Translations under genes and position numbers: made by a program | Shown here: positions 37,765-47,750 of the stretch, piece after piece | Numbering within the stretch: the stretch's first letter is position 1 | Layout of the letters: each line of letters opens with the position of its first letter | The notes under the pieces: generated by a model | Told to the model about the DNA's origin: nothing | The model's database searches: none | The model's input: the letters and a program-made list of their open reading frames with translations, nothing else | From: Cupriavidus necator | GTDB lineage: Bacteria; Pseudomonadota; Gammaproteobacteria; Burkholderiales; Burkholderiaceae | DNA: 64,000 nt | Direction: 5' to 3' | Assembly (NCBI GenBank): GCA_022041995.1 | Contig: CP074390.1 | Coordinates: 186,001 to 250,000, forward strand

Positions 37765-37987
37765 GCGGACCTCCTCCGAAGAGGGCGCCGGCAACGGGCA
37801 CCCCAAAAAGTGAAGCGGAGCTATCAGATTACTGCCTCTGGCCGGAAAAGCCAAAGCCGGCGCGCCCCGGCAGCCCGGCAATCCCCGGCGATAGCGAATC
37901 GTTGAACGCGGCTAAACTATGGCTCGCGGCAGCGCCCCCGGGTTCCGGCCAGTTGCGCGCCGCCAGCACAACCATGATGCCGACACA

Positions 37988-39681
37988 ATGACAACCACAG
38001 AGACAAGCGGCAACCGCACTGCCACCCCTGCCCCCTGCTGCGCACCGCCGCCAGCCTGCTCGTCGTGCGCGATGCGCCGGCCGGCATGGAAGTGCTGCTG
38101 GTACGCCGCGTCGAACGCGCCAACGACCGCAGCAGCGGCGCCTACGTTTTCCCCGGCGGCACGCTCGACGCGCAGGACAACGCCCTGCACGCGCATGCCC
38201 ACGGCCTGGACGACGCCCTTGCCAGCGAACGCCTGGGCCTGCCGGCCAGCGGCCTGGACTTCTACCTGGCCGCCTTGCGTGAATGCTATGAAGAGGCCGG
38301 CCTGCTGTTTGCCTGCGACCGCGACGGGCGCCTGCAATCGCCGCACCAACTCGACGCCGCCGGGCAGGCGCTGCTGCGCGAGGCCGTGCAGCGCGGCGGC
38401 CCCGGCCTGGCCCATGCTTGCGAGCAACTGGGCCTGCGCCTGGCGGTCGACCGGCTCGCCTATCACAGCTACTGGCTGACGCCGCCCGGCCTGCCCAAGC
38501 GTTTCGATACCCGCTTCTTTGTCGCCATCGCCCCCGAAGGCCAGGTGGCCGTGCCCGACGGCACCGAGGTCGTGGAGCACCGCTGGACCCGCCCCGGCGA
38601 GGCCGCCGATCCCGCCAGCGGCCTGCCGCTGATGCACGTCACGCGCCGCACGCTGAGCTCGATCGCACAGTTTGAGAGCGCCGCGGCCTGCTTCGCCTAT
38701 TTTTCGCAGCTGCGCGGCATTGCCTGCATCATGCCGCGGCTGGCCACCGGCGCGGCCGGCGTGCGCCCGGTGATGCCCAACGAGCCGTGCTACGCCGAGA
38801 TCGCCCGCATCGATCCCGACGGCAACACGCACGGCCGTTATGAGCTGGCACCGGGCGTGCCGGTACGGCTGTCCGAGCGCGTCTGGCGCGTGACCGCCAA
38901 CAACGGCAGCGTGATGACGGGCCCGGGCACCAACACCTACCTGGTAGGCGGCGGCGCGCGCAATGAATGGGCTGTGATCGATCCGGGCCCGGACGATGGC
39001 GAGCACGTGCGCGCCATCCTTGCTGCCGCACCCGGTCCGATCCGCTGGATCCTCGCCACGCATACCCACCTGGACCACTCGCCCGCGGCCGCCGCGCTGC
39101 AGGCCGCCACCGGCGCCACGGTGCTCGGGCGTGCCGCGCCCGCCGGCCAGTGGCAGGACGCCAGCTTCGAACCACAGCGCGAACTGGACCACGGCGAGCG
39201 CCTTGCCATCACTGAGGACTGCACCCTGCGCGTGTGCCACACGCCGGGCCACGCCTCGAACCACCTCTGCTACCTGCTGGAAGAAGAAAAGACACTCTTC
39301 ACCGGCGACCACGTGATGCAGGGCTCGACCGTCGTCATCGGCCCGCCCGATGGCGACATGCGCGCCTACCTGGACTCGCTCGCAGCGCTGCAGGACGAAG
39401 ACCTCGACTGGCTGGCGCCGGGGCATGGCTTCCTGATCGCGCGGCCGCAGGACGCCATCCGCATCCTGGTCCGGCACCGGCTGCAGCGCGAGGCCAAGGT
39501 CGCTGCCGCGCTGCGCCAACTGGGCCCGGCACTGGTCAGCGAGCTGGTCCTGCGCGTCTATGACGATGTGCCGCCGCGCATGCATCCGGTCGCGCAGCGA
39601 TCGCTGCTGGCGCACCTGCTCAAGCTGCGCGATGACGGCAAGGCGCAGGAAGCGGACGGCATCTGGTCGGCCACGGCGTAG
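37988..39681 (+). CDS. NUDIX hydrolase/metallo-beta-lactamase fusion (one-base frameshift near N-terminus)
   Basis: Fusion of an N-terminal NUDIX domain (AYVFPGGTLDAQDN ... LRECYEEAGLLF) with a C-terminal metallo-beta-lactamase domain (THTHLDHSPAAAAL, CHTPGHASNHLCYLL, FTGDHVMQGS, LAPGHG), the latter of the RNase Z/LACTB2 type with its C-terminal winged helix. From ATG 37988 (MTTTETSGNRTATPAP) the frame is lost at the five Cs of 38031-38035; one more C joins it to LLRTAASLLVVRDAP and gives 564 aa. Without it, translation would need an internal start near 38065 and lose the first NUDIX strand. Likely a base-calling error. Domain functions suggest hydrolysis of a CoA or nucleotide derivative plus a thioester or phosphodiester, unproven. 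Confidence 0.87.
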
Positions 39682-39727
39682 CGCCGGCACGGGCATCGGG
39701 GCCAGTTGAAGTTTTTTGGCGGGGGGC

Positions 39728-39755
39728 TTGCGCAAACCAGAAATTGCGCTACAAT
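39728..39755 (+). promoter_or_regulatory. Promoter of tRNA-Arg
   Basis: TTGCGC (39728-39733) and TACAAT (39750-39755) with a 16-base spacer, placing transcription start just before the tRNA at 39770. Confidence 0.6.
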
Positions 39756-39769
39756 GGCGCCTCTCGTGT

Positions 39770-39846
39770 GCGGCTGTAGCTCAGTTGGATAGAGTACTTG
39801 GCTACGAACCAAGGGGTCGTGGGTTCGAATCCTGCCAGCCGCGCCA
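39770..39846 (+). tRNA. tRNA-Arg (anticodon ACG)
   Basis: 77 nt including encoded CCA. Acceptor arms GCGGCTG (39770-39776) and CAGCCGC (39836-39842) pair perfectly; the anticodon stem CTTGG/CCAAG encloses the loop CTACGAA with anticodon ACG, read as arginine CGN after A34 deamination. The T-loop TTCGAAT is canonical. Confidence 0.97.
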
Positions 39847-39860
39847 CCTATGCAGAAAGA

Positions 39861-39892
39861 AAAAGGGCTTCCGGAAACGGAAGCCCTTTTTT
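39861..39892 (+). terminator. Rho-independent terminator after tRNA-Arg
   Basis: GGGCTTCCG and CGGAAGCCC pair around GAAA and are followed by six Ts, 18 bases after the tRNA 3' end. Confidence 0.92.
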
Positions 39893-39936
39893 CATTGCGG
39901 CGCCCGCATCTGGCGCCACCCTCCCCACTACCACCA

Positions 39937-40770
39937 CTACCACCGATAGCGCGCCCCGACCGTTCCGCCCGGGTTGCGCCCTGCCCTCACCTTGAACCAC
40001 AGCTTCATGCCGGTCGACGTATTGCCATGCGCGCCGATGTTGAAGGAGAACAGCCCGCGCAGCAGGTCGGCATCGATCTTGGTGCCGCTGATGTTGATGA
40101 CCTGCTTGCGGCTGTCCTGCCACCAGTCTGCCTCGACGAAGGGATAGATGCCGGCCAGCCGCGTCGGCTGCGCGCCGTACAGGCGCACGCCGATACCGGC
40201 GGCGCTGGCATCGCCGGGCATGGCTTGCATCGGCATGCCGGAGACGGGAGACACGCCAGGCTGGTAGGCCAGCTGCAAGCGCGGCTGGATGGTCAGCCCG
40301 CCTGCGCGCGGCACCACGGCATCGACCGCCAGCGCCATGGTGCGCACGTGACTGTCGACAAAACCGCCTGCGGTGGTGATGTCGTCCAGGTGCAGCGACA
40401 TCCGGCGCGGGCGCTCGGCCATGGCGGTTTCACGGTCCACCGCGGCAAGGCCGGGAGCATCGTCATCGGGCCCGGGGCCCATGGCAAGCGGTAACGCGGA
40501 TGGGGACGACGGCGATGGCGATGGCGATGGCGACAGCGCGGCATACTCGACGGTGACGGGCTCGGCGGGCGTGGCGGACCAGGCAGGAGAAGCGGTGCCG
40601 GCAGCCGGCAGATCAGGCACGTCGGCCATGGCGGGCTGCCCGGATTGCGCCTGCAGCGGCTGGTCCCAGCCGGAGACACCCTGACTTTCCGGAACGGTTT
40701 CATCCGCATGGGCCAGTGCACAGATCAGCATGGCCAGGATGACGCAGAACTGCAGGTGATGCAGGACCAT
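39937..40770 (-). CDS. Exported beta-rich protein, possibly outer-membrane associated
   Basis: 277 aa from ATG 40770. Signal peptide (MVLHHLQFCVILAMLICALA, then HADE), a low-complexity linker with a Ser-Pro run encoded by a GGCGAT repeat near 40505-40545, then strands with the pattern of a small barrel: SLHLDDI, LTIQPRLQLAYQ, GIGVRLYGAQP, IYPFVEADWWQD, GMKLWFKVRAG and a terminal VGARYRW. The aromatic C-terminal residue after alternating strands is typical of outer-membrane barrels. An acyloxyacyl hydrolase or autotransporter-like barrel is possible; no catalytic motif identified. Confidence 0.65.
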   Translation of the reverse strand: MVLHHLQFCVILAMLICALAHADETVPESQGVSGWDQPLQAQSGQPAMADVPDLPAAGTASPAWSATPAEPVTVEYAALSPSPSPSPSSPSALPLAMGPGPDDDAPGLAAVDRETAMAERPRRMSLHLDDITTAGGFVDSHVRTMALAVDAVVPRAGGLTIQPRLQLAYQPGVSPVSGMPMQAMPGDASAAGIGVRLYGAQPTRLAGIYPFVEADWWQDSRKQVINISGTKIDADLLRGLFSFNIGAHGNTSTGMKLWFKVRAGRNPGGTVGARYRW

Positions 40771-40962
40771 GCCGGGGTACGCGGCACATGCGTGCCACCC
40801 GGGGCAAGTCCCCGCCTCCCTCCCTCTCGATGACAAGACCGTAGTCATGGCAACCACCTTCGGACGTTATATGTGCGTGCCCGATGAGCTTGAGCATAGG
40901 TCAAATGCCCTGCCAGCGTTAGACGGGAATGTTCGGCCGCGCGCGTCCGTGCGACGCTGTCG

Positions 40963-41720
40963 GTGAGCAAATTTGGCCGGGCCGTCGGCGGGCTCTGTAC
41001 CCTGGTGCTCGCCGCGCTGGTGATGGCCCGCTCGTATGGCGATTTCACCTCGGTCCGGCAGAACCTGTATGACATCTCGGCGTACCGCGAGCTGCCGGAG
41101 GCCGCCAACGTGCTGTCCGCGGAACGCGGGCCGGCCAACAGCGTGCTGGGAGAGCCACCCTCGCCCCAAACCCTCGCGCGCGAACGCCTGCAAGCCTTTC
41201 GGGCCCGCAGTGACGCCGCGCTGGCGCGCCTGTCCGCGCCGCCCAGCCTGGTGGATGCCACGCGCTCGCGCGGCCGGCTGCTGGAGCTATGGCAGCTGGC
41301 AGCGCCGGCGTACCACATGTTCGGCGCCGTGCCCGCGCTGGAGCAGTCATACGCCGACGCCGGCCACCAGTTCTTCGGCCAGGGCCTGGCCATGATCATC
41401 AGCCTGGTTGCGCAGGGCCGCGTGTCCGGCCATTGCTCGATGACGCCGACGGAGCTGACCAACCGCTATGTGCGCACGCTGGAGCCGCCGGAGCGGCTGC
41501 GCAGTGTATTCCTGGACGAGGTGGTTGCGCATTTCACCGCAACGCGCGCACAGGCGCCGCGATGATGCGCGCGCTGGTGCCGCCCGAAGGCAGGCTGGCA
41601 CGCTTCGGTGGCGAGGAGGTCGCGCTGCTGCTGCCTCATGGCAAGCCGGGCGAGGCCGCCATGTACCGCGACAAGGCCGAAGGGCGCAATTGCGTGCGCG
41701 AGGCGCAGCGGGAGCAAGGG
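40963..41720 (+). pseudogene. Diguanylate cyclase remnant (GGDEF domain largely deleted)
   Basis: The first 200 codons (GTG 40963 to TGA 41565) encode a membrane-anchored sensor: one TM helix (AVGGLCTLVLAALVMARS) and a helical region with NVLSAERGPANSVLGE, as seen before GGDEF domains. In another frame at 41562-41720 follow RLARFGGEEVALLLPHG and directly AAMYRDKAEGRNCVREA, which are the active-site loop and the last helix of a GGDEF domain. About 60 residues that belong between them, and most of the domain before the loop, are missing. The enzyme cannot make cyclic di-GMP; the sensor part might still be translated. Confidence 0.8.
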
Positions 41721-41773
41721 TGGCAACCGGCTGAAGCACGCCGGCCCCGGAACCAGCACGGAAACGATGGACG

Positions 41774-41802
41774 AAAAAAAACCGCATCGCTGCGGGTTTC
41801 TT
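41774..41802 (+). terminator. Hairpin with T-rich tail after the cyclase remnant
   Basis: ACCGCA and TGCGGG(T) pair around a four-base loop, with a run of As before and TTTCTT after; read on the plus strand it resembles a weak rho-independent terminator. Confidence 0.5.
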
Positions 41803-41880
41803 CCAGATATCCGAGGCCGCCTCGGTATCGAATGGCGGTGCCCGAAAAGGCCCCGGTCGTTCACGCCGGGCTGAAACGAA

Positions 41881-41908
41881 GAAAGGCTCGCTTGCGCGAG
41901 CCTTTCCA
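41881..41908 (-). terminator. Terminator of tRNA-Leu
   Basis: GAAAGGCTCGC and GCGAGCCTTTC are perfect arms around a short loop; on the minus strand the hairpin is followed by TTCGTTTC. It is 6 bases past the tRNA 3' end. Confidence 0.8.
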
Positions 41909-41913
41909 AATAT

Positions 41914-42000
41914 TGGTGCCCAGAAGAGGACTCGAACCTCCACAGTGTTGCCACCGCTAGGACCTGAACCTAGTGCGTCTACCAATTCCGCCATCTGGGC
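41914..42000 (-). tRNA. tRNA-Leu (anticodon CAG)
   Basis: 87 nt with encoded CCA. Acceptor GCCCAGA pairs with TCTGGGC; the anticodon stem CTAGG/CCTAG holds the loop TTCAGGT with anticodon CAG. The long variable arm (GCGGTGGCAACACTGT region) marks it as a class II tRNA, as expected for leucine. Confidence 0.97.
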
Positions 42001-42039
42001 TTCGTTTCGCTGCATTGCTGCTGCGATGCGAAGAAAGAA

Positions 42040-42068
42040 ATTATGCCGGGCGCGACAGGGACTGTCAA
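42040..42068 (-). promoter_or_regulatory. Strong sigma-70 promoter of tRNA-Leu
   Basis: On the minus strand TTGACA (42068-42063), a 17-base spacer and CATAAT (42045-42040), 39 bases before the tRNA. The consensus -35 and ideal spacing suggest high expression. Confidence 0.88.
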
Positions 42069-42089
42069 CACCCTGACGCAAAAAACTCC

Positions 42090-43375
42090 CTATTGCCCGC
42101 CGCCGCGCCACAGGAAGTCCACCTGCGCCGGCCGGCCAGGCAGGTCCAGCGCGGCCATCGCCGGGGCATGCTGGCGATGGTCTTGCCGGCACGCAGCACC
42201 CGCAGCCGCGTGGCGCGCAGGCGGATCGCCTCCACCGGGTCGCGCGCCTGCAGCAGCACCAGGTCAGCGCGGCAGCCAGGCGCCACGCCGTAACCCTCCA
42301 GCCCCAGGATCTGCGCGGGCGTGGCGGTCACCGCGGCGAAGCAGGCGCGCATGGCCTCCTGCCCGGTCATCTGCGCGACATGCAGCCCCATGTGCGCCAC
42401 TTCCAGCATGTCGCCGGAGCCCAGGCTGTACCACGGATCCATCACGCAATCGTGGCCGAACGCCACCGGCACGCCGGCCGCCAGCAGCTCCGGCACGCGC
42501 GTCATGCCGCGGCGCCGGGGATAGGTATCATGCCGCCCTTGCAGCGTGATGTTGATCAGCGGATTGGCGATCGCCGCCACGCCGGCCTCGCGCATCAGCG
42601 GAATCAGCTTGGACACGTAGTAGTTGTCCATGGAATGCATCGAGGTCAGGTGCGAGCCCGCCACCCTGCCCTGCAGGCCGAGCCGCACGGTCTCGCTGGC
42701 CAGCGTCTCGATATGGCGCGACAGCGGATCGTCGCTCTCGTCGCAATGCATGTCGACACGCAGGCCGCGGTCCGCCGCCAGCTCGCACAGCAGCCGGACC
42801 GATTCGGCGCCCTGCGCCATGGTGCGCTCGAAATGCGGGATGCCGCCGACCACGTCGACGCCCATGTCCAGCGCGCGCTTCAGGTTGTCCAGCGCGCCGG
42901 GCGCGCGCAGCACGCCGTCCTGCGGGAACGCCACCAGTTGCAGGTCCAGGTAGGGACGCACGCGCTCGCGCACGTGCAGCAGCGCCTCCACCGCCAGCAG
43001 CCGCGGATCGCACACGTCCACATGCGAGCGGATCGCCAGCATCCCGCGCGCAACCGCCCAGTCGCAATAGGCCAGCGCGCGCTCGACCAGCGCTTCCTGC
43101 GTCAGCATCGGCTTGAGCTCGCCCCACAGCGCTATGCCTTCAAGCAGCGTGCCCGACTGGTTCACGCGCGGCAGCCCGTACGACAGCGTGGCGTCCATAT
43201 GGAAGTGCGCATCGACTAACGGCGGCGTCACCAGCTGGCCGGCCGCATCGATCTCTTCGGCGGCACGCGCGGCCAGGGCCGGCTCAACCGCGGCGATGCG
43301 GCCTTCGGCAATGCCGATATCGATGTCGGTGCGCCCGTCGGGCAGGTTGCAATGCCGCAGGATCAGGTCGAGCAT
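42090..43375 (-). CDS. codA: Cytosine deaminase-type amidohydrolase (one-base frameshift near 3' end)
   Basis: Deaminates cytosine to uracil in the cytoplasm, feeding the uracil genes beside it. Metal-dependent amidohydrolase motifs: VDAHFHMDATL, ACDWAVARGMLAIRSHVDV region, HCDESDDPLSRH, AGSHLTSMHSMDNYY and FGHDCVMDPWYSLGSGDML. As given, the frame shifts at GGGG 42164-42167 and runs to a stop at 42065 with an unrelated tail. One more G gives PAMAALDLPGRPAQVDFLW and a stop at 42090, 428 aa, nearly the 427 aa of E. coli CodA, and it frees the tRNA-Leu promoter from overlap. It lies 77 bases after rutR on the same strand. Isocytosine or other deaminase activity cannot be excluded. Confidence 0.9.
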
Positions 43376-43452
43376 GGAAGTCTCTCAGGCAGGAGGCACG
43401 GCGATATTCTCACGGCGCCGGCCCCGGCGCCAAGGCGCGCGGGTCCAGGCGT

Positions 43453-44145
43453 TCATGCGCGCCGGTCGGGCGCCGCGGGCTCAGGCTCGAGTCCGCAGCC
43501 GCGCAGCAGCAGCGCCACCAGGTGCTCGGTGGCCTGCGCATAGTCCTGCTGCTCCAGCTGGCTGACGCCGAGCACCGCGCATACCTGCGACTCGAAATCC
43601 GCATAGGTCTGCGTGGCCGCCCAGATCGTGAAGAACAGGTGCTGCGGATCGACCGGCGCCATCTGGCCGCGGTCGATCCACTGCTGCACCACCGCGGCCT
43701 TGCGCGACACCAGTTCGCGCAGCACCTGCCGCAGGACCTCGCCGATCTCATGCGCGCCGTGCAGCAGTTCGTTGGCAAATACGCGCGACGCATCCGGATG
43801 ACTGGCCGACAGCCGCATCTTGGCGCGGATGTATTGTTCCAGCGCCACCTGCGGCGACAGCTCGGCGCGGATGATGTCGGTCTCGGACAGCCACAGCTGC
43901 AGCGTATGCGCCAGCACGGCGCGGTACAGCGCCTGCTTGGTGCGGAAGTAGTAATGCAGGTTGGACTTGGGCACGCCGGCGCGCACCGCGATCTCGGCCA
44001 TGGTGGCGCCGGCAAAGCCCGCGCGCGCAAAGACATGCTCGGCCGCGCGCAGGATCATGGCCTGGTTCTCCTGGCGGATGCGCCCGCCCGGGGCATCGCA
44101 CGCGGGCAGCGGGCGCCGCGCCGCGGCGCTGGCGGGCGCGTCCAT
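43453..44145 (-). CDS. rutR: TetR-family regulator RutR
   Basis: 230 aa. N-terminal TetR helix-turn-helix (ATMAEIAVRAGVPKSNLHYY) followed by the RutR-specific C-terminal block APVDPQHLFFTIWAATQTYA, close to E. coli RutR over its uracil-binding half. RutR binds uracil or thymine and lets go of its operator. The ATG shares one base with the upp stop (TGATG), so it is the fourth gene of the uracil operon; a RutR-consensus palindrome stands before the first gene. The first 25 residues are an unconserved extension. Confidence 0.9.
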   Translation of the reverse strand: MDAPASAAARRPLPACDAPGGRIRQENQAMILRAAEHVFARAGFAGATMAEIAVRAGVPKSNLHYYFRTKQALYRAVLAHTLQLWLSETDIIRAELSPQVALEQYIRAKMRLSASHPDASRVFANELLHGAHEIGEVLRQVLRELVSRKAAVVQQWIDRGQMAPVDPQHLFFTIWAATQTYADFESQVCAVLGVSQLEQQDYAQATEHLVALLLRGCGLEPEPAAPDRRA

Positions 44146-44831
44146 CAGCGCGTGCCGTAGAGGCGGTCGCCGGCGTCGCCCAGCCCGGGCACGATATAGC
44201 CGTGCTCGTTGAGCTTGTCGTCGATGGCCGCGGTGACGATGCCGACCTCAGGGTGCGCCGCGCGCAGCGCGCGCAGCCCGGGGCGCGAGGCGATCAGGCA
44301 CACATACTTCATGGTGGTGACGCCGGCCTCTTTCAGGCGGTTCAGCGCGGCGATGGCCGAGTTGCCGGTGGCCAGCATCGGGTCCACCACGATCACCATG
44401 CGCTCCTGGATGTCTTCCGGCATCTTGAAGTAGTACTCGATCGGCTCCAGTGTCTCGGGGTCGCGGTACAGGCCGATATGCCCGACGCGCGCCGCCGGCA
44501 GCAGCTCCAGCATGCCGTCGATAAAGCCGTTGCCCGCGCGCAGGATCGACACCAGGCACAGCTTCTTGCCGGACAGCACCCGCGACTGCATCGGCGCGAT
44601 CGGCGTGCGGATGGCGATGGTCTCCATGGCCAGGTCGCGCGTGGCTTCGTAGGTCAGCAACTGGCTGATTTCGCGCACCAGGCGGCGGAAGTTGTCGGTG
44701 GTGGTGTCCTCGCTGCGCACCAGGGTGACCTTGTGCTGCACCAGCGGGTGGTCGACGACCAGCACGCCGGGCAGGACGGCAGGATCGGCATCGATTGGGT
44801 CAACAGCGGGAACAGCGGACATGTCGTTCAT
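44145..44831 (-). CDS. upp: Uracil phosphoribosyltransferase (URC6-like)
   Basis: Converts uracil and PRPP to UMP. 228 aa from ATG 44831, with CAGGAG 6 nt upstream. Family motifs: VQHKVTLVRSEDTTTDNFR, VSILRAGNGFIDGML, the PRPP loop VVDPMLATGNSAIAALN and the uracil-binding end GYIVPGLGDAGDRLYGTR. The first 25 residues exceed the E. coli protein. Its place in the urc operon, overlapped by rutR, suggests that its UMP serves the catabolic URC route, as URC6 does in yeast, rather than simple salvage. Confidence 0.94.
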   Translation of the reverse strand: MNDMSAVPAVDPIDADPAVLPGVLVVDHPLVQHKVTLVRSEDTTTDNFRRLVREISQLLTYEATRDLAMETIAIRTPIAPMQSRVLSGKKLCLVSILRAGNGFIDGMLELLPAARVGHIGLYRDPETLEPIEYYFKMPEDIQERMVIVVDPMLATGNSAIAALNRLKEAGVTTMKYVCLIASRPGLRALRAAHPEVGIVTAAIDDKLNEHGYIVPGLGDAGDRLYGTR

Positions 44832-44891
44832 GGTGACGCTCCTGATGCCACGTTTCACATGCAATGCCTGCCAGCGGGGCGGCCAACTGCA

Positions 44892-44910
44892 CCGGCCGCC
44901 AGGCGGCCGG
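44892..44910 (-). other. Perfect hairpin between urc4 and upp
   Basis: CCGGCCGCC-A-GGCGGCCGG, nine base pairs of pure G/C with a single-base centre, starting 5 bases after the urc4 stop in the operon. No T run follows, so it looks like an RNA-processing or stabilising element rather than a full terminator. Confidence 0.55.
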
Positions 44911-44915
44911 CGCAC

Positions 44916-46234
44916 TCAGAACACGGTGCCGTCGCTGAGGATGGCGAACGGCGGCGCGCCACCCGGGCGCCGCTTGGCGGCAATGCGGCGCCCCGCCGCC
45001 CAGGTGCCGCCTTCCAGCACGCGCGCCAGCGGGAAACTCTCTTCCTGCAAGCCAAGCGCCTGGCGCACGCCATCGGCCACCAGGTCCAGGCCGGTCACCG
45101 TCAGCGCGCGCCATTCGACGATCACCGGCTCATCCACCGCATGCGGCACGGCGGCAAAGCCAGGGTCGCGCGGCACCATCAGCTCGAAGTCGTAGAGCAG
45201 GCCGCCGTTGCGGTATTCGGGCAGGCCCGTCAGCGCATCCAGCCCGGTCACAGTCAGGCCAGCGTCTTCCAGCGGCTCCAGCAGCGAATAGGTCAGCCAT
45301 TGCGTGAGCTTGTGGAACGGCACCAGCCCGCCCGGCGCGGCCGGATGCCGCCAGCAGTCGCCCAGCGACACGCCTTCGACAATGATCCGCCCCGGCCATA
45401 CCGGCCCCAGGCCGACCAGCAGCGTGCGCAGCAGGAAGCCGGCGTCGAGCTGCCCGTTGACCGCATGCGCCTTCAGGTAGTCGTACAGATTGCCAAGCCG
45501 CGCCGGCCGGCCGAACAGCGCCGGGGTCGCCTCCATTACCTCGCCGAGGCGGCGCAGCAGGCCGGCACGGCCTTCCAGTCCCACCAGCGGGTTGTGCTGG
45601 GCAACCTGGAAGGCGTGGGCGATGCTGTCGGCATCGATGCGCTGCAGCCGCTCGGCGTCCGCGCGCAGCGGATCGCCCGGCGCAGCCGAGAAGCCGCCGC
45701 GCGCGAACAGGACGAAGCTGGCCACGCCAAGCCCTTCCGAGCGCGTCAGCACCAGGTCGCTGGCAGGATCACGGTAACGCCATTCAGGGCCGGCGCCGGC
45801 ATCCAGCAGTACGCTGGGGATCACCAGGTCGATGCCGATGCGGGCGCGTTCCTCGCGGTGCTCGGGCCCGCTCAGCGCGGCGCGCTCGCACAGCACCTGC
45901 CAGCGGTCCGCGCGCTGGTCGACGCCGCCGCTTTCGAAATGGCGCCAGCGGCTGTGGTATGGCACCTGCAGGTCCGGATAGCGCTGGCGGATGGTGCTGG
46001 CGACATAGTCGGCAACTGCATGCACGCGGTCCGGATGCCAGGTGAAAAGTTCGGACGCGCCGCTGGCCACGTGTTCGGTGACCGCCGCGCAATGCGTGCG
46101 CACCGCCTCGGCACATAGCAGCGCCGAAGCGGGATGCCCTTCCGGCACCGGGCTCAGCCAGCCGGCACCTGGCCCCATCTCGTTACCTGTGCCCTGGCGG
46201 TCCATGCCGGGCTTGCCATCCTCGGGAAACATCG

Positions 46235-46238
<4 letters not shown>
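44916..46238 (-). CDS. urc4: URC4-like protein (DUF1688)
   Basis: 440 aa, DUF1688 family, related to Urc4 of the yeast uracil-catabolism (URC) pathway. Recognisable blocks include LFTWHPDRVHAVADYV, VPYHSRWRHFESGGVDQ, RTLLVGLGPVWPGRI and FHKLTQWLTYSLLEPLEDAG. The reaction is not settled; in yeast the gene is needed to break down the ring-opened UMP product toward ribosylurea and a C3 acid. The ATG at 46238 overlaps the urc1 stop by 4 nt (ATGA), so these two proteins are made in tandem and probably act in sequence. Confidence 0.9.
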
Positions 46239-47473
<1,235 letters not shown>

Positions 47474-47490
47474 GGCACCCTCGGTTCCCG

Positions 47491-47528
47491 ATGGAATCCT
47501 GACCAAATGGTCAGGTTTATGATTCCAT
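47491..47528 (-). promoter_or_regulatory. RutR-type operator before urc1, nested in a second palindrome
   Basis: CCTGACCAAATGGTCAGG (47498-47515) is a perfect 8-2-8 palindrome whose core TGACCA-N2-TGGTCA equals the E. coli RutR consensus. It is enclosed by ATGGAATC (47491-47498) and GATTCCAT (47521-47528), a second perfect inverted repeat, 18 bases before the urc1 ATG. Confidence 0.85.
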
Positions 47529-47722
47529 ACTAGGCAACCTTTGTGCCATCGCCCAATGCCCGTTTACGCGAGTGTTGCGGCGATGTGTGTGGCGCCGAAC
47601 GCAAGTCCGCGTGGGCGGCATGCACCCGTGGCGTGCCGGCGGCGTGACATGGCGGGTGCACATGCACCAACAAGAAGCGCGCACGGCCATGCTGGCACGG
47701 CGCCGTCCGGGGCAAGCCATAC

Positions 47723-47740
47723 CACTGCCGCGCGGCAGTG
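47723..47740. repeat. 18-bp perfect palindrome after the acyltransferase gene
   Basis: CACTGCCGCGCGGCAGTG, 11 bases past the acyltransferase stop. It forms a strong hairpin without a T tract; a factor-dependent terminator or transcript stabiliser is possible. Confidence 0.5.
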
Positions 47741-47750
47741 CCTGCCAGCG

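Noticed and set aside
40505..40545. GGCGAT-type microsatellite as phase-variation switch
   Set aside because: The unit is six bases, so copy changes keep the frame and only lengthen a Ser-Pro linker.
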